Shown piece by piece: positions 48,410-60,219 of a stretch of 63,588 nt of DNA. Each line of letters begins with the position of its first letter. Positions within the stretch are counted from its first letter, which is position 1. The position numbers were made by a program, and so were the translations under genes. The notes under the pieces are model-generated. The model was not told the DNA's origin, ran no database searches, and saw only the letters and a program-made list of their open reading frames with translations. This DNA is from Thermomucor indicae-seudaticae (taxonomy: Eukaryota; Mucoromycota; Mucoromycetes; Mucorales; Lichtheimiaceae), in assembly GCA_000787465.1 (NCBI GenBank), contig JSYX01000133.1:1-63588 (forward strand), read 5' to 3'.

Positions 48410-49896
48410 CAAAACCTTTATGTCCGTATACATAGTTTTTTTGGACTGCTTGTAAACCTCGAGCAGTCTCTTTCTTCAATAAATATCCAGGCATTTATTA
48501 CCCCTCGATCTTCAAAAATACCATGAAATTAGATTGCGTGGTATTCCTTCAGATTGCGGTGTGGATCGTTTTTATGCACTAACAGAGCAAGACATAAGCA
48601 ACCCCTGAAATACAATATACCTTATGGTGTGCGTTGTTAGTCAGCCGGTAGGACTTTTCTAGCTCTCCACAGTTCCAGACAAGAGAAATGGTTTTACGCT
48701 TATAAAGAACTTGTATTACGGTCCAAACACTCTTTTACTTGCTGGGAATAAGCTTCTGCATAAGTAAATATCGAAGCTTATAGAAGTGCAGCACATCACA
48801 CACCATATAGAGCAACATGCTCTCCACAGCTTGACATTCATAATCAGATATGTCTAAACGTGTGGAACTCTTGGAAATCTGCATATTTTCGTGCAGCTGA
48901 ATCCCAAGAGGGATTTACAACTGCGCCTGATGGTTTCCCCTCTGTATTTCGGCTCAAGAAGAAAAACGTGCCATTATTAAAGAAATGGTGGCTGTCACCA
49001 TGCCCTCTGGTTTGTGATTCATCCCAACTCGATTCAGGTTTGTTATTGAAAGCAATGATAGCTCCTTCAAACGTATTTTGTTTGCATGCTAAGTGAATCC
49101 CCTATAATAAGCAGTGAATAGATTTGGATACTGGTGCATTTTGTGCATGTGAGGAAGTATCATTTTGTTTATCCTTTTTCGATTGATAGATTCGTCCTTC
49201 ATCTAATATCAATGTCACGCCAACCAACGGTTGATTATACTAAAGTTTCTCGAAGAATGGTGACCGAAAAAGGTGATGCAAGAAGTACTTGAAGGTCTTT
49301 TCAGCAAGCCCTCGCTGAACCACTCCCTTTTCGGGAAACGTATAGTCATGGTATGATAAAGCGAAAGTTCATTACAGCAAGAATACTAAAAGAAGGACTT
49401 TGAAGCATTAAACGTAACTCGTCTGGCTTCACAGTAATAGCATCAATTTTAATGACTCAGATTAAGGATACCCCATATGCCCGTGTACCTCCAGATACTT
49501 TGAAGTGGAAGAGTTCTTCGCTACCTCCATCTTTCGCTCAGACATGTAGCTTCGATTAAAAGCAACAAGTTTGTCTTTGCCCAAGAATCAAGTCTTTGCA
49601 GTTTCAGCATTAGGACGCAGTTTGCGATCAAGTTAGACATTTGTGCTCAGCACGTAGTCGCAGCTCCTAAACGATAACTGTACGGCGGACCTGGCGAGCA
49701 TAGCTGAAGCCAAAAGTCATCGAGATTTATGCCAACACGTTGACACTCAAGTGTCAATCAAGTTGCCTACCGTTGGAAGCCATTTCCATGTGTGCCCTGG
49801 GTTTCAAAGCCGCCGCTCAGCTATAACAGACAGCAAAGCCACTCGACAGTTGGAACCACTTGGTCCCTTGAGACTTTCGACTGTATACAGTTAGAG
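48410..49896. other. 1.5-kb region without recognised gene
   Basis: One plus-strand open stretch at 48860-49096 has no recognisable domain. Nothing else is supported. The right end is the promoter of the bL21m gene. Confidence 0.45.
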
Positions 49897-50503
49897 ATGT
49901 TGTTGACTGCATTCAAAGGCATAAGGGCCTTGGCAAGTGCGGCGACCCGAGGTATTCCATTTTCAACATGAATTGGGGAGGGACACTTCTAACGTTTATT
50001 GCCCTAGTTGCTACGCTGCCAACACAAAGTACTAAGAGCACTGACATGAAGCGGTTGCCCTAGGCTGACACCCCCGTCTTTTTCGTTTTTTAGGCACAAC
50101 ACTTTTTGCACGAAACATTCAGACGGATGCGACAACGAAAAGTTTACTGGGAAAGTTGCGGGACCAACTTCGATACTATGCGATTGCCGAAATTGCCGGT
50201 CGTCCTTATCTCATAACTCAGAATGACAAGGTTATCCTGAATCGCTTAAAGGATGTCAAAGTTGGCGACGTTCTAAAGTTGGACAAAGTGCGCGAACTGG
50301 GCAGCAAAGATTACGCGATAAAGGGCGACCCCTACGTCAACGAGGCATTCTTTGATATCACAGCAACTGTTATTGAGCACCCAAAAAGCAAAATGATCAA
50401 GATCGTCAAAAAGAAGAGAAGAAAGAATTACAAGCGTACCATTACACACAAACAAACACATACTGTATTACGAATTTCAAAAGTTGACGTGAATCCGATC
50501 TAA
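49897..50503 (+). CDS. MRPL21: Mitochondrial large-subunit ribosomal protein bL21m
   Basis: bL21m belongs to the large subunit of the mitochondrial ribosome and binds 23S-type rRNA. Exon 1 (49897-49951) encodes the presequence MLLTAFKGIRALASAATR: basic, without acidic residues and Ala/Leu-rich, typical of matrix targeting. Exon 2 (50094-50503) encodes the ribosomal core: YYAIAEIAGRPYLITQNDKV, VKVGDVLKLDKVRELGSKDY, VNEAFFDITATVIEHPKSKM, and the basic signature KKKRRKNYKRTITHKQTHT with the conserved R-x-x-G/H-H-x-Q region. The product has 154 residues. The 142-bp intron is the longest in a well-supported gene here. In yeast the equivalent is called MRPL49. Confidence 0.93.
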
Positions 50504-51079
50504 TAGATAGTTAGAGTTTTTCCCGTCCAGGTTTCTTCTACTGGTTAGTCGAACTGTGGGTCTATAAAGGAGCCAGGAGTAATCTTGTCAACAGATGCCG
50601 TTCAAGCAGAAGCATAATGGATAGAGCACCTTCAGTTGAGAATTGTTTGCTGCACTGTTGAGTATGTTGGAGCACGGGCGAGGGAGATTTGACGATCAGT
50701 ATAGCATACATGTTTTACAATGTAAGAATGCGACTGAAAAGATGCGCGTTTCATTTGGGAAGAGGAGTTATACATACAGTGCAGAACAGTAATATCGCCA
50801 ATCGTTCCATGCTAGTCTGGAAAAATTATGAGCTGGAAGCTGTCAGCCTATTGCGTGAACAGTAGAATTGGTCAAGATGAACGCAGGGGTACAGACGATG
50901 TCTGCTGAGATCCAGTCAAAGTAACTCCAATGGTGTTCGTTTATGAGCGTAGATTCGGTCATCAATGCATGTGCTCCATAGTGGATCATTTCCTCTGGGA
51001 GCTCTTTATTTTTATATGTACACGGTTATCACTGAAAGTTCACAACTCTCTGAAGAAGCTGAAATTTATGCGGCTCCAT
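50504..51079. other. Intergenic between convergent genes
   Basis: It holds the 3' ends of bL21m and of the SDR gene. No coding signal of its own. Confidence 0.45.
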
Positions 51080-52307
51080 TTATGCTGTACGACGGTGCGC
51101 AGTACGAGCATCTGCTTGCGCGGTTGGGAAGACTATATAACAAATAAGTCATTAACTCCACTATAGACCATCGCTCTTTTGGCTTACCGAGCATGTCGCA
51201 GATGTTTACATGAGGAGGTCGTGATGCTGTAAAGGTCACTAATTCAGCTAGCAAACCATAGTCCAAGTGAATATAGGTTGTACGTATATAGAGTAATGTA
51301 AGTAGGGCTCATTTACCAATATCTTCGCCAACAAGAGGCTCAAGGCCTTTGTATACATTGTCGGCCTTCTCCTTGTCTCCGCGAAATCGAACTGTCGAGA
51401 ACTCTGTATTCACCAATCCTGGACAAATTTGGCTCACACGTATTGGAGTATCCATGCACTCATAGAGTAATGCTTTGGTAATTGCGTCGACAGCATGCTT
51501 GGTGGCTGAACAAGCATCGCTGAGTCAATAAACCGGTATGCACCCCAAAATACTCAATAACGTTACCACAATAAATACTGCCTCCAGGATAGCTTTGTTT
51601 GCCTTCAAAGAGAAAAATACCCCTGTAAGTTCTCCGAAAAGAAAAAGAAAACAGGGTTGCGTTTGGTTACAAACCTGCGACAGAACCAATGTTGATGATA
51701 TGGCCACGTTGACGAGCAATCATACTTGGCAGCAAGGCTTGCGTCAAGAAAACCAAGCCTTTGACGTTCGTATCGAACATGGTATCATAATCTTCCTCTT
51801 TCACGTCAACCAAAGGATCCATGCCAATCACAAGCCCTGCGTTGTTCACCAACACATCGACACTGTCTTTGACCGGTAAAGTCTGAAGAGCTGCGTCAAT
51901 GTTTTCTTTGCTCCGTACATCCATGCTCAATGTATGTATCTGTATGTTCGACCAGGTTTTGCTTAATTCCGACTTTAGCGCATTCAAGCGTTCGATACGT
52001 CTCGCGGCAAGGATCTTCAAGTTACGCGTAAAGATAAAGCATATAAACGTAAAGTAAGCCATTTCTCTTACCAAGTTGGATCCCTCTTCGGCGAATTTGC
52101 GTGCACAAGCTTCTCCGATCCCTGAAGACGCACCAGTACTGCAAAAAAGACGAAACAGGTCTAGTAAACACCCTTTTCTTGCTGTGCTTGCCCCGCATAT
52201 ATTGCATACATGAACACGTTCTTGCCTGCAAGTCGACTTGAGGAATAACATCGCTTAAGCAAAAATTGTCGGTGAAAGAACACAGAAGACGTTAGTGGTC
52301 GTATCAT
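51080..52307 (-). CDS. Short-chain dehydrogenase/reductase, YMR226C/YdfG type
   Basis: Relatives are NADP-dependent dehydrogenases acting on 3-hydroxy acids and serine-like alcohols. Seven exons join in phase: 52210-52307, 52072-52138, 51675-52014, 51567-51602, 51317-51505, 51188-51247, 51080-51132, giving 280 residues. The cofactor loop TGASSGIG follows LAGKNVFI. Arg residues in ILAARRIERL suit NADP. VNNAGLVIG, the catalytic Ser in INIGSVAG, and Tyr/Lys in GSIYCATKHAVDA complete the active site. ICPGLVNTEF and RPPHVNICDMLVFPTAQ end the fold. Exon 4 is only 36 bp yet holds the GSIYC part of the active site. The first 22 residues (MIRPLTSSVFFHRQFLLKRC) are basic and hydrophobic, so mitochondrial import is possible. 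Confidence 0.95.
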
Positions 52308-52433
52308 GAGCGTGAGAAGGAAAAGCGAAAAAGGGAGGCAGGAAACGAAGATGAAGCGTTGTACGCGGAGTTTTTGCTTATTTGATATGACAAACTCGAT
52401 TCCTTCTCCACACTTGCATTCTGTTGCTCCCAT
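52308..52433. promoter_or_regulatory. Compact bidirectional promoter of the SDR gene and PEX14
   Basis: Only 126 bp separate the two outward-facing start codons, so both genes must share this promoter region. No TATA box is evident. Confidence 0.6.
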
Positions 52434-53550
52434 ATGCGTGAAGATCTCGTTCAATCAGCAGTGTCCTTCCTGTCCGATCCCAAAGTCCAATCGGCTCCCT
52501 TGGCGAAAAAGGTCTCCTTTCTAGAGTCAAAGGGATTGACTGCGGAGGAAATCGAGGAGGCCATGACCCGAGTAAGCGGTAAAAGTACAGGTGCAAGTAC
52601 TCCCACTGTGGCAACAGCTTCGTCTTCAGCTGCTCCCGTCGTATATGCACCACCACCTGTTCCACAAAGACCTGTTTATGACTGGCGAGATGTATTTATT
52701 GGTGCTGTTTTAGCCGGTGGAATAAGCTATGGTGTTTGGACTTTGGCTAAGGTAAGTGGATGGGGATATCGTTTCCAGTCTATATATAAGCCTGACTCAT
52801 CATTGACTGGGAATCAAAGAAACTATTTGGCCCTTGGTTCCAGGTACCGACGCAAAAGGAGTTGGATGAAGACAAAGAGAGACTGGATCAGCAGTTTCAG
52901 GCAGGTAACGTCTTAGCCAGAAACCCGAGTGTCCATGTTTATGGTTTACTTAGAAGTAGGGCATGTTTAGTGGAAGAGTCTCTAAAGAAAATGAAGGAAC
53001 AGACATCAGGGGCTTTAGCTAAAGTATCAGATCAATCGAAAAAGGTGGATGAGTCCATTGCGAGTCTGGAGAACGTGTTGAAAGACTTAAAGCAAGGAGA
53101 CGCTCAACGTGATGAAGAGTTCAAACATGTCAAGGCAGATGTCATGACTCTAAAAGACCTTGTACCTACGGTTTGTATATTGATGATATATTAGTTGGGT
53201 GTCGCGCGGACCATTGACCTACGAAGTGTCTTTAGATGCTTGACCGTATTAAGGAAGCTCAAGCACACATCTTGAATGACCTGCAAAACGAAGTCAAATC
53301 ACTCAAGTCCTTATTAATGGCCCGTAATCGGCCGGCGTCATCTCTCTTGGAGCAAGCTACTAGCTCAACTTCCGAACCCGGTTCACCTGCTTCCCCTATT
53401 ACTCGGCTATCTGCAACCTTAAACTCAAATACCCGCCCAGGCATTCCTGCGTGGCAATTAGCTGCCACTTCAACAACGAAATCCGGTGAGACGCAGCAGG
53501 CAGAGTCTTCTTCTAGTGATCAAGCAGAAACTTCAAGCAGCACTCAATAG
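52434..53550 (+). CDS. PEX14: Peroxisomal docking protein PEX14
   Basis: Pex14 sits in the peroxisomal membrane and forms, with Pex5, the import pore for PTS1 proteins. Exons 52434-52751, 52844-52904, 52971-53170 and 53236-53550 give 297 residues. The N-terminal receptor-binding domain is clear: MREDLVQSAVSFLSDPKVQS followed by PLAKKVSFLESKGLTAEEIE. Next are a Pro-rich linker (VYAPPPVPQRPVYDW), a hydrophobic segment (FIGAVLAGGISYGVWTLAK, about 87-106), coiled coils (about 107-225) and a Ser/Thr-rich tail. The start is the first ATG, exactly at the domain edge; a longer N-terminus from an upstream exon is possible but not needed. Confidence 0.94.
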
Positions 53551-53729
53551 TCACTTATACTACATGTATGTATGTACAGTTAATAAAGTAAGTTCTTATT
53601 ACATCTCGTCGATATCCAAGGAAATGTCATTTTTCTGGAAAATTCATGCCGCGGAGTGGCTTGATCCGCGAACTTTTTTTTTGAGTCTCCTTTGATCCGT
53701 TTTCCAGGCACAAGTGAGATTAATTCACC

Positions 53730-54794
53730 ATGGTCAGGTACACGTCTTAAACGACTGGTCGCCAGGCAGTAACTTCTGATTAAAAGGAAAATCTCTTGTA
53801 GTTTCCAGTGCAACGAGTGCGGCGATGTTGTAAAGAAGCCAAAATTGCCCTCACATCGCTGCCGATCTTCATTCACTTGCCTCGATTGCTCAACAACGTT
53901 CCATGGTCAAGAATATCGATCCCATACTTCCTGTATTTCAGAAGCTGAAAAATATCAAAAGTCGCTGTACAAGGGAAAGGTGCGTTTAGAGTGAATGGAA
54001 AATACGTCCGCAGAGCAGTTTACCTAGAAACCGCTATTATCCAGAACAAAGGAAACGGCAATTCCAAGAATCAAAACAACAACAACAACAAGAAGCCAGT
54101 AAACCAGGGTAATGGCAACAATGCAAAGAAACCGGAAGTCCAAAATAGCAACAACAACGCAAAGGAGCCAGTAAAAGAAAATGGCAATAGCAGCGAAAAG
54201 AAAGCCAACAAGGAAGACGGGAATGCTAAGGAGAAGAAAACGAACAACAGAGACGGCAAAGCCAAGGGAAATAAGGCAGAGAGCAGTAACAACGAGAAGA
54301 AAAAGGACAACGAAGACGGTAATACCAAGGAAAACAAGGCCGAGGGCAATAGCAAGAAAGACAAAAAGAAGCCTATTTCGCTCGTGGAAGAATTGAAGCA
54401 AAAACAAGAAAAGACAGGTGAAAAGCGCAAAAGGGAAGAAGAGGAGGGTGAAGACGGTGGCAAAAAGATTAAGGCCGAGTCCACCTCGTCCTGGCAGGAG
54501 ACTGAATTGCCCGGCGAAGATGATAAGGTCATTCTGCTGGCCATTAAAGTAGCACTGGAGTCAAGCAAGGTAAGGGTCAAGCAGATGAAAGCTGTACCCA
54601 GAGATAGCTTGAACTCATATTTCCCGAATCAGGGAGCTTTGACCCTCAAGGAAGCGCGCAAGAAGGCCATCAAATTGATTCAGTCGCACCCCAAAGCGAA
54701 GACGACGAACAAGAAGGAGCTCAAGGACAAGTTTGAAGATGTTTTGACCCTGCAATTAGCAAATGATACGATCACTGTAAAGACAGTCCAATAA
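53730..54794 (+). CDS. LYAR-like nucleolar zinc-finger protein
   Basis: LYAR proteins are nucleolar factors linked to rRNA processing and growth. The first coding exon has only 8 bases (53730-53737), then 53802-53979 and 54045-54794, giving 311 residues. Residues 3-62 contain the LYAR zinc-finger pair: FQCNECGDVVKKPKLPSHRC and CLDCSTTFHGQEYRSHTSCI, followed by SEAEKYQKSLYKGK, all in the order seen in human LYAR. The middle (about 63-190) is a Lys/Asn/Glu low-complexity region with GN(A/S)KE(K)KA-like repeats and nuclear signals (GEKRKREEEE). The last 85 residues (about 225-311) form a compact basic domain with DKVILLAIKVALESS and SLNSYFPNQGALTLKEARK. The 3' end faces alpha-amylase with only 74 bp between stop codons. 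Confidence 0.88.
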
Positions 54795-54868
54795 GTGATG
54801 TATGCAATGTATGTTCTGTAAAGCAATACCTCAATTGAAACATGTTTATGCAAGTTTTATTTTTTCAT

Positions 54869-56366
54869 TCAAGAAGAGACATAAATGGCTGGATTGCCGT
54901 CAACAAGGTTGAAGGAGAGCGTACCGCTGGAGACAGTAGCGGTAATGTTGCTGACGACGTCAGTTAAGCTTGTGCCGTCCGCCAAGTTGTCGCCGACATT
55001 GACACTGACAGATTGGGTAGAGCCACTGCCATAATTGTTGACAACGACGAGTGCGCTACCGTGCATAAAGGCATAAGTGTTGGATCCAACATCGACATCC
55101 ATCACGACGGTCTTGTTGCTCTTTTGTCGGGCCTTGTTGTTGATGTTGGCCACGAATTGGTACAGGTCAGAGGACGTATCATAGTTGGTTGTCCATAGGA
55201 CTTCACGGTTCGCAGGATCAGCGCCACCGTTGAATCCTTGTTCTGAGCCATAGTACATGATTGGGATACCCTTGGCGAGCAAGACAAAGGCAAGAGCATT
55301 CTTGAAAAGGATGGTGTCACTGTTGGCGTTCAGGAAACGGACGACGTCATGGTTATCGACAAAGTTGGTGAGCACCGAAGTATCGGAGAACGCGTCCTCG
55401 TTGGCTTGCAGCTGGTTGCTCAGACGACTCATTTGGGATCCAGACGCGAAGACATCATTGATGGCATAGTAAAGTGGATAGTTGATGATTGAACCAACGG
55501 CGTCTTGGTAGGGGCCAACGTAGCTCTGGTCACCATCGTATACCCTAATATTATTAGCCTATTTGTTTAGTATGGCGGCTATTACTCGATATACATGCGA
55601 ATAGTAAGTACACTTACTCTCCGGTGGCAAACACACCGGCTGCCTCAACATAGCCGGGCCAAAAGTCCTTGCGGATATGCTTTACGGTATCAATTCGAAT
55701 ACCATCGAATCCATATGTCTCAGCCCAGTCAGATACGATACCATGGAGTGTACTGACAATTGTATCATCCTCCGTGTTGATATCCAAGAGATTGCCTGCA
55801 ACCCAGCATTGTTCGATGGAGGTCTGGTTGCTATAGTCGATATCGCATTGCGGGTGATATTGGTCCGCCGAGAAGGTATAGCCCGAGTAGTTGCCGTTGT
55901 CGGTAGGCCCGGCGTGGTTGGCAACGACATCCAGCATAACGTACATGCCGCGCTCGTGCGCGGCACTGACCAGCGATTTGAGGCTGTCGGCACTGCCAAA
56001 ATTTTCGTTCAGGCTCTTGAAATCAGTGGCCCAGTAGCCGTGGTAACCGCCGGCTGCGTTGGCAGGGATAGGCGATATCCAGACCGCATCGAAGCCCATG
56101 CCAGCAATATAGTCCAGGTGGTCCGTGATACCTTGATAGTTGCCGCCACAGTAATTGGACAAGTCAGAACAGGCATTCGTGGAACCATCGCTCCGGGCAA
56201 AACGGTCGGTGAGTAACTGATAGATTGCGCGAGACTTCCAGTCATCGGCGGTGGCTCGCTTGGTTAAAAACACATTGCTATCGCGCGTGAGAGGCACCGG
56301 GGTAGCCTGGATAGCGGCAGAAGCAAAAAGAATAGAAAGTGTGATCAGGGGAAGGCCAAACTTCAT
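54869..56366 (-). CDS. Secreted alpha-amylase (GH13, Taka-amylase type)
   Basis: It hydrolyses alpha-1,4 bonds of starch outside the cell. Exons 55618-56366 and 54869-55544 give 474 residues. A signal peptide (MKFGLPLITLSILFASAAIQ) and a short pro-segment with Lys-Arg at 36-37 precede the barrel. The four GH13 regions are present: DVVANH, GFDGIRIDTVKH with nucleophile Asp226, GEVYDG with acid/base Glu250, and FVDNHD with Asp316. Disulfide-type cysteines (CSDLSNYCGG, CDIDYS..CW) match fungal amylases. The C-terminal beta-sandwich is complete and no starch-binding domain is present. The intron splits the codon of Glu250. Amylases of this kind are typically induced by starch or maltose and repressed by glucose; nothing specific to that was identified here. 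Confidence 0.97.
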
Positions 56367-57446
56367 GATCTCAAATCGAGTATGTACTGTTCTTGGGATG
56401 TTTGTCTCTCTTTCTCTTCCTGCTTTCCCTTCCTTTTATACTTTTTTGTACCTTTTTGGGAAAATTGGGTGCGCAGTGGTGTCTTTTTGCAATGGCAGGG
56501 TAGGACAATCGATTCCAGAGGTGACATTTTTTATGCCCTCTGTAGCGTCATTTTCCAGGTTATCCCGTCCATAAAGATGTACACAGAGTTCCATGGGAGG
56601 ACTCGTGAAAATCGTCCCGCTTTCCCGTTCTGCACGATCGTGCATAACCCCGGAATACAGAAATATATGTGATACGCATATTATTGAGCTCAATCAGTAA
56701 GTGGGTTATCCGTTACCCATATAGGATCCATTGCTGCATAGAAAACAGCAAAAAAGAACGTCCCGAGATTCGCAGAAGATGCAGGAAGTGAAATCCATGC
56801 GCAGCAAGGCTCTGCTTGATTATTAGACTGAGCCCGTTAAAAGGATTTACCATGACTAATGGTAACGATTGGATTTTTCATGTGAGCTGCCGCGTCCTGG
56901 CAGCAGAGAATTAATGGACATTGGTGTCACACCAGTTATTAGACTTGGTGTCACCGTACGGTTTTACAGACAGCGATGATTTTCCATATAGCCAACACCA
57001 CCATTTACTGTCAACGTCAATGTTCAGCACATCTAGACACCAGCCGACAAAAGTAAAGTATTTGTCAGAAAGTAGTAAATAACGACAATAAATTGACAGT
57101 GAAGAACTTTGCGCCATTGCATAAAAATCGCGCCATGAAGCAGTGTCAAAAAAGTTGACGATACAGCCATGTACGTGCTAGCGTTCGTGGGACAAAATGC
57201 ATCGTGTACAAGGGAAAAAAGGAACAAAACACTTATAGCCTGTACTGAACAAACTTGCCTATAGAGTTCCCTTCATTTTCATGCACTGAAACACCTGGGA
57301 CCCGTTTCCCGAACCATGAATCGTAACAGAGCAATGACAATCCATTCTTGTAAAACAATTAATGAAGAGCATGTTTAAGCGGTATACATTTAATGATGTG
57401 AAGTATTTCAGTGCACGTAATGATAATGATATGGCTGATAATGGTT
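56367..57446. other. Amylase promoter and intergenic region
   Basis: About 1.1 kb between two minus-strand genes. It holds the amylase promoter at the left. No open frame has recognisable content. Confidence 0.45.
56432..56440 (-). promoter_or_regulatory. TATA box of the alpha-amylase gene
   Basis: TATAAAAGG on the minus strand lies about 66 bp upstream of the amylase ATG, followed by a purine-rich leader, as in strongly regulated secreted-enzyme genes. Confidence 0.6.
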
Positions 57447-59131
57447 TTATTTTGCAACACCAATGATGGCCTTTTTCCTCTCTGCGACGCGAGCCTCGGC
57501 AGCAGCCTTTTTGTTGCTTTTCCGCCGGTTTTCCTCCTTTCTGCGCTGTGCCGCAAGCATTTCCTTCTTGAGTTTATCCGCTCGCTTGATGTCACTCGGA
57601 ATATGACGGTGACGGTCGATCCGTTTGATTTCATCCATATGCTTAAAGCGTTCCTTGAGTGCAGCCGAGTATTCAAGGTGAGCACGCTCACGGTAATTCT
57701 TGATGCCCAGCTTCTCAGATGCACGAGCTTTCCAAAGACGGATATTGCCATCATCAGATCCGGATAGAACGTACTTGCTGTCCATGCTGAAATGGACACA
57801 AAAGATTCTAGGTAGGTCACACTGTCAGTTAGGACACGGCCAGGCCCAAGAAGCCAGTTGTCGAACTCACCGTTGCATCCGTTTGGTATGGTAGACATCT
57901 CTGCTGTGACCTTGCGTGACATTGAATATACGCAAAGAGCGATCGTATGAGCCGGTGACAATTTCTTGACCCGTCGGCGAGTAATCCACATCCAGACTGC
58001 AACAATCTTAATACTATGTAACCAATAATCCTGCGATTTGATCATACTTACACTGCGGAAACGTGATCTTTCAAGACATTGTGTGCCGTGTTCATTTTCC
58101 GCATATCGAAAATATATGCATTATGATCTTCATTGGCCTATTGCACGTGAGCTAAAGAGTGTGCATTATGCTACAGTGCTCCCCTACTTACCGCTACGAA
58201 AGTAAATGCTTCGATGGGGTTCCATGCAATGGAGTTTGTACGCATCTGATACCAATAGAACATCAGCTTTGGTCGCTTCGAGAGAGAACACCATATACTA
58301 ACCGCCATAACCAATTTGGATAATGGTTTGCTGGTTCTCATGTCATAAAGGACAATTGTGCGATCTGTTCCGCAACTTGCAAATATGTTTGTTTCTACTT
58401 GATTGAATTTCACAGATTGATACGAGTCTGCACCCCATTCAAATTCTTGCATAGGTTCTGATCGGTTAACATCCCACAACTCCACCGAATTGCCGGAAGT
58501 TGCAAAAATATCAGATGATCGATGGTGCGAGATACCCGTAAATGCGTATTTTCCAAGGAATGTCTGTATTGCTTCAGCAGAACCATTCGAATCCCACACT
58601 TTAACGGTCTTGTCAGTAGAGCATGATAAGAACTGTGATTGGTGACGGGTGGCACACACCCCTTTGACGATGCCGCTATGTGCCTGTGTTCGCCATACAG
58701 TCTCTTGTTCTGATAACTCCCATATCCGGATTTCTGTCATAGTAAAGAATCCTTTGGTTGAGCACAAAAGACCAAATGCCTTACCAAATCGTTAGAACGT
58801 TACCTCCGTCACCGCTTCCTGAAATAATTGAGTTGAGGCTATGAGGGTGCTTAGCCATGCTGTAGACGCCGTCAATGTGCCCGCTGAGTGCTCCAACGAA
58901 AGGCTTGGCAAATAGCCGTTCGAGCTTGACAGAATTAAGAGCACGAACGTATTCACGGCCCCTTTCGAAAGGGTGTGCTACTGGATCCAGATTGCGCTGA
59001 ACTTTGTGAATATCTTGAGATCGTTCTCGAACATAGTCGCTTGAGGACCGTGACAGTACTTTAACTTTCTAGAAGAAGTAATGACGTTAATCTTCATCCA
59101 ATGCCATTATGAGTTACTTGGCCATTACCAT
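57447..59131 (-). CDS. SOF1: SOF1/DCAF13 WD-repeat protein of the small-subunit processome
   Basis: Sof1 is an essential nucleolar WD40 protein associated with U3 snoRNP and needed for 18S rRNA maturation. Seven coding exons join in phase: 59129-59131, 58804-59068, 58303-58733, 58192-58245, 58052-58137, 57871-57996, 57447-57807, giving 441 residues. The first coding exon is the ATG alone; the intron starts directly after it. VLSRSSSDYVRERSQDIHKV is the typical N-terminus. WD repeats follow, with GHIDGVYSMAKHP, STDKTVKVWD, SYDRSLRIFNV and SGSDDGNIRLWKA. The C-terminal Sof1 domain has LEYSAALKERFKHMDEIKRI and RHRHIPSDIK, then a basic helix rich in Lys/Arg/Ala. Length and order match the family closely. 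Confidence 0.95.
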
Positions 59132-59580
59132 GATGTTTTCTCTAACAAAATCTAAGCTGAAATCCACTGGGCCTGGAGGACACTTCCAGGTCAAAATTCT
59201 GGTGCAACCTTGAGATAAGCCACAAAATCATGCAGCGTCGCGCTGCCGTAATGCTTCGGGAAGAGGCTTAAGAGCACCGAAGTTACTATTATATTCCATC
59301 GTTTATATAGAGTCATTTCGAAACGAGATTGGCTCAAAGGGACACTGGATGATGACATTAAAAAATATCCTGTTACAAGATGTTCTGCGCAGACTTGCGG
59401 ATGCTATCAAATGGTGCGATCCGATAGATCATTATTTTGTCGGTTGCATTACTGCAACTGGATCCAACTAGACATTTACTATAGACGAACAAGTCATCAT
59501 GCACAACATAGACATATATATCGAGAAGGTTCCTATTAGCTTTCAAGTGCGTTATCCGTCAGGAGTTGAAAAGCAAGCAT
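59132..59580. other. Intergenic, promoter of SOF1
   Basis: Nothing coding is recognised. SOF1's promoter and 5' leader lie at its left side. Confidence 0.45.
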
Positions 59581-60219
59581 TCAATCTTGGTCTTTGCTCA
59601 TAGCACGGGCTGAGCTCTCCCCGACTTGCTCGGTATCAACTATACGGGCCCTTGGCGTATTGGGAGGCTCTTCTCCAAATTTCGCTAGATAAGCAGCTCG
59701 CTTGACTTCATCAAGAGCCTGTTAAGTCCAGCTCCGTTGAGCTTTTTACATTCTCATACGACAAGGTCACTCTTTCATAACACTTTCCTCGTTCTGGATA
59801 TAGTTCTCACAAGCGAAACACCAAACTGACAAATCGCTATAGCTGAGACACACGGCATGCTCTTTGTTAGCCGAATAATGCTGAAGCATATGAGCGTTTC
59901 GGTAGCGAGAGCAAAGAATGACATCGCAAGTCAGACATTGCCAGTTTTCAGTCAGCTCTCTGCAATCGCGGCAAGGCTGACCAAAGTGGACGTCTATAGA
60001 GGGACGGCTAGGTACATGAGTGCAAGTCGTAATCGGCTCGATTGCAAAGCCAATGTATTCTGAATCGAACTGCTGCTGCATTGTGGCTGCGAAAGAATCA
60101 TCCTCTTGCGCCATCTCTGGCACTTCTAGCCACAACAATAGATTTTCGATATCGAAACGTGTCCTCTCAGTGAGAGAAAGAAATCTTAAGAGCCCCGACG
60201 ATGCACTTTTCGTGTGCAT
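59581..60219 (-). CDS. Stand-alone ZnF-UBP (BUZ) ubiquitin-binding protein
   Basis: ZnF-UBP domains bind the free C-terminal Gly-Gly of ubiquitin and occur in deubiquitinases and HDAC6. Exon 1 (59782-60219) and exon 2 (59581-59718) give about 191 residues; the donor is GTTATG, chosen because it gives the phase join NEES/ALDEVKRAAYLAKFG. The zinc finger spans about 65-140: TCTHVPSRPSIDVHF, CRDCRELTENWQCLTCDVIL with CSRYRNAHMLQHY and the ubiquitin-tail pocket SYSDLSVWCFACENYI. No protease or deacetylase domain is attached. The N-terminus is uncertain: ATG at 60219 or the in-frame Met before AQEDDSF. A role as a free-ubiquitin sensor or adaptor is inferred. Confidence 0.83.

Noticed and set aside
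54024..54580. Leu/Phe/Val-rich minus-strand frames opposite the LYAR-like gene
   Set aside because: These are the antisense of the Lys/Asn/Glu repeats; the plus strand carries the recognisable zinc finger.
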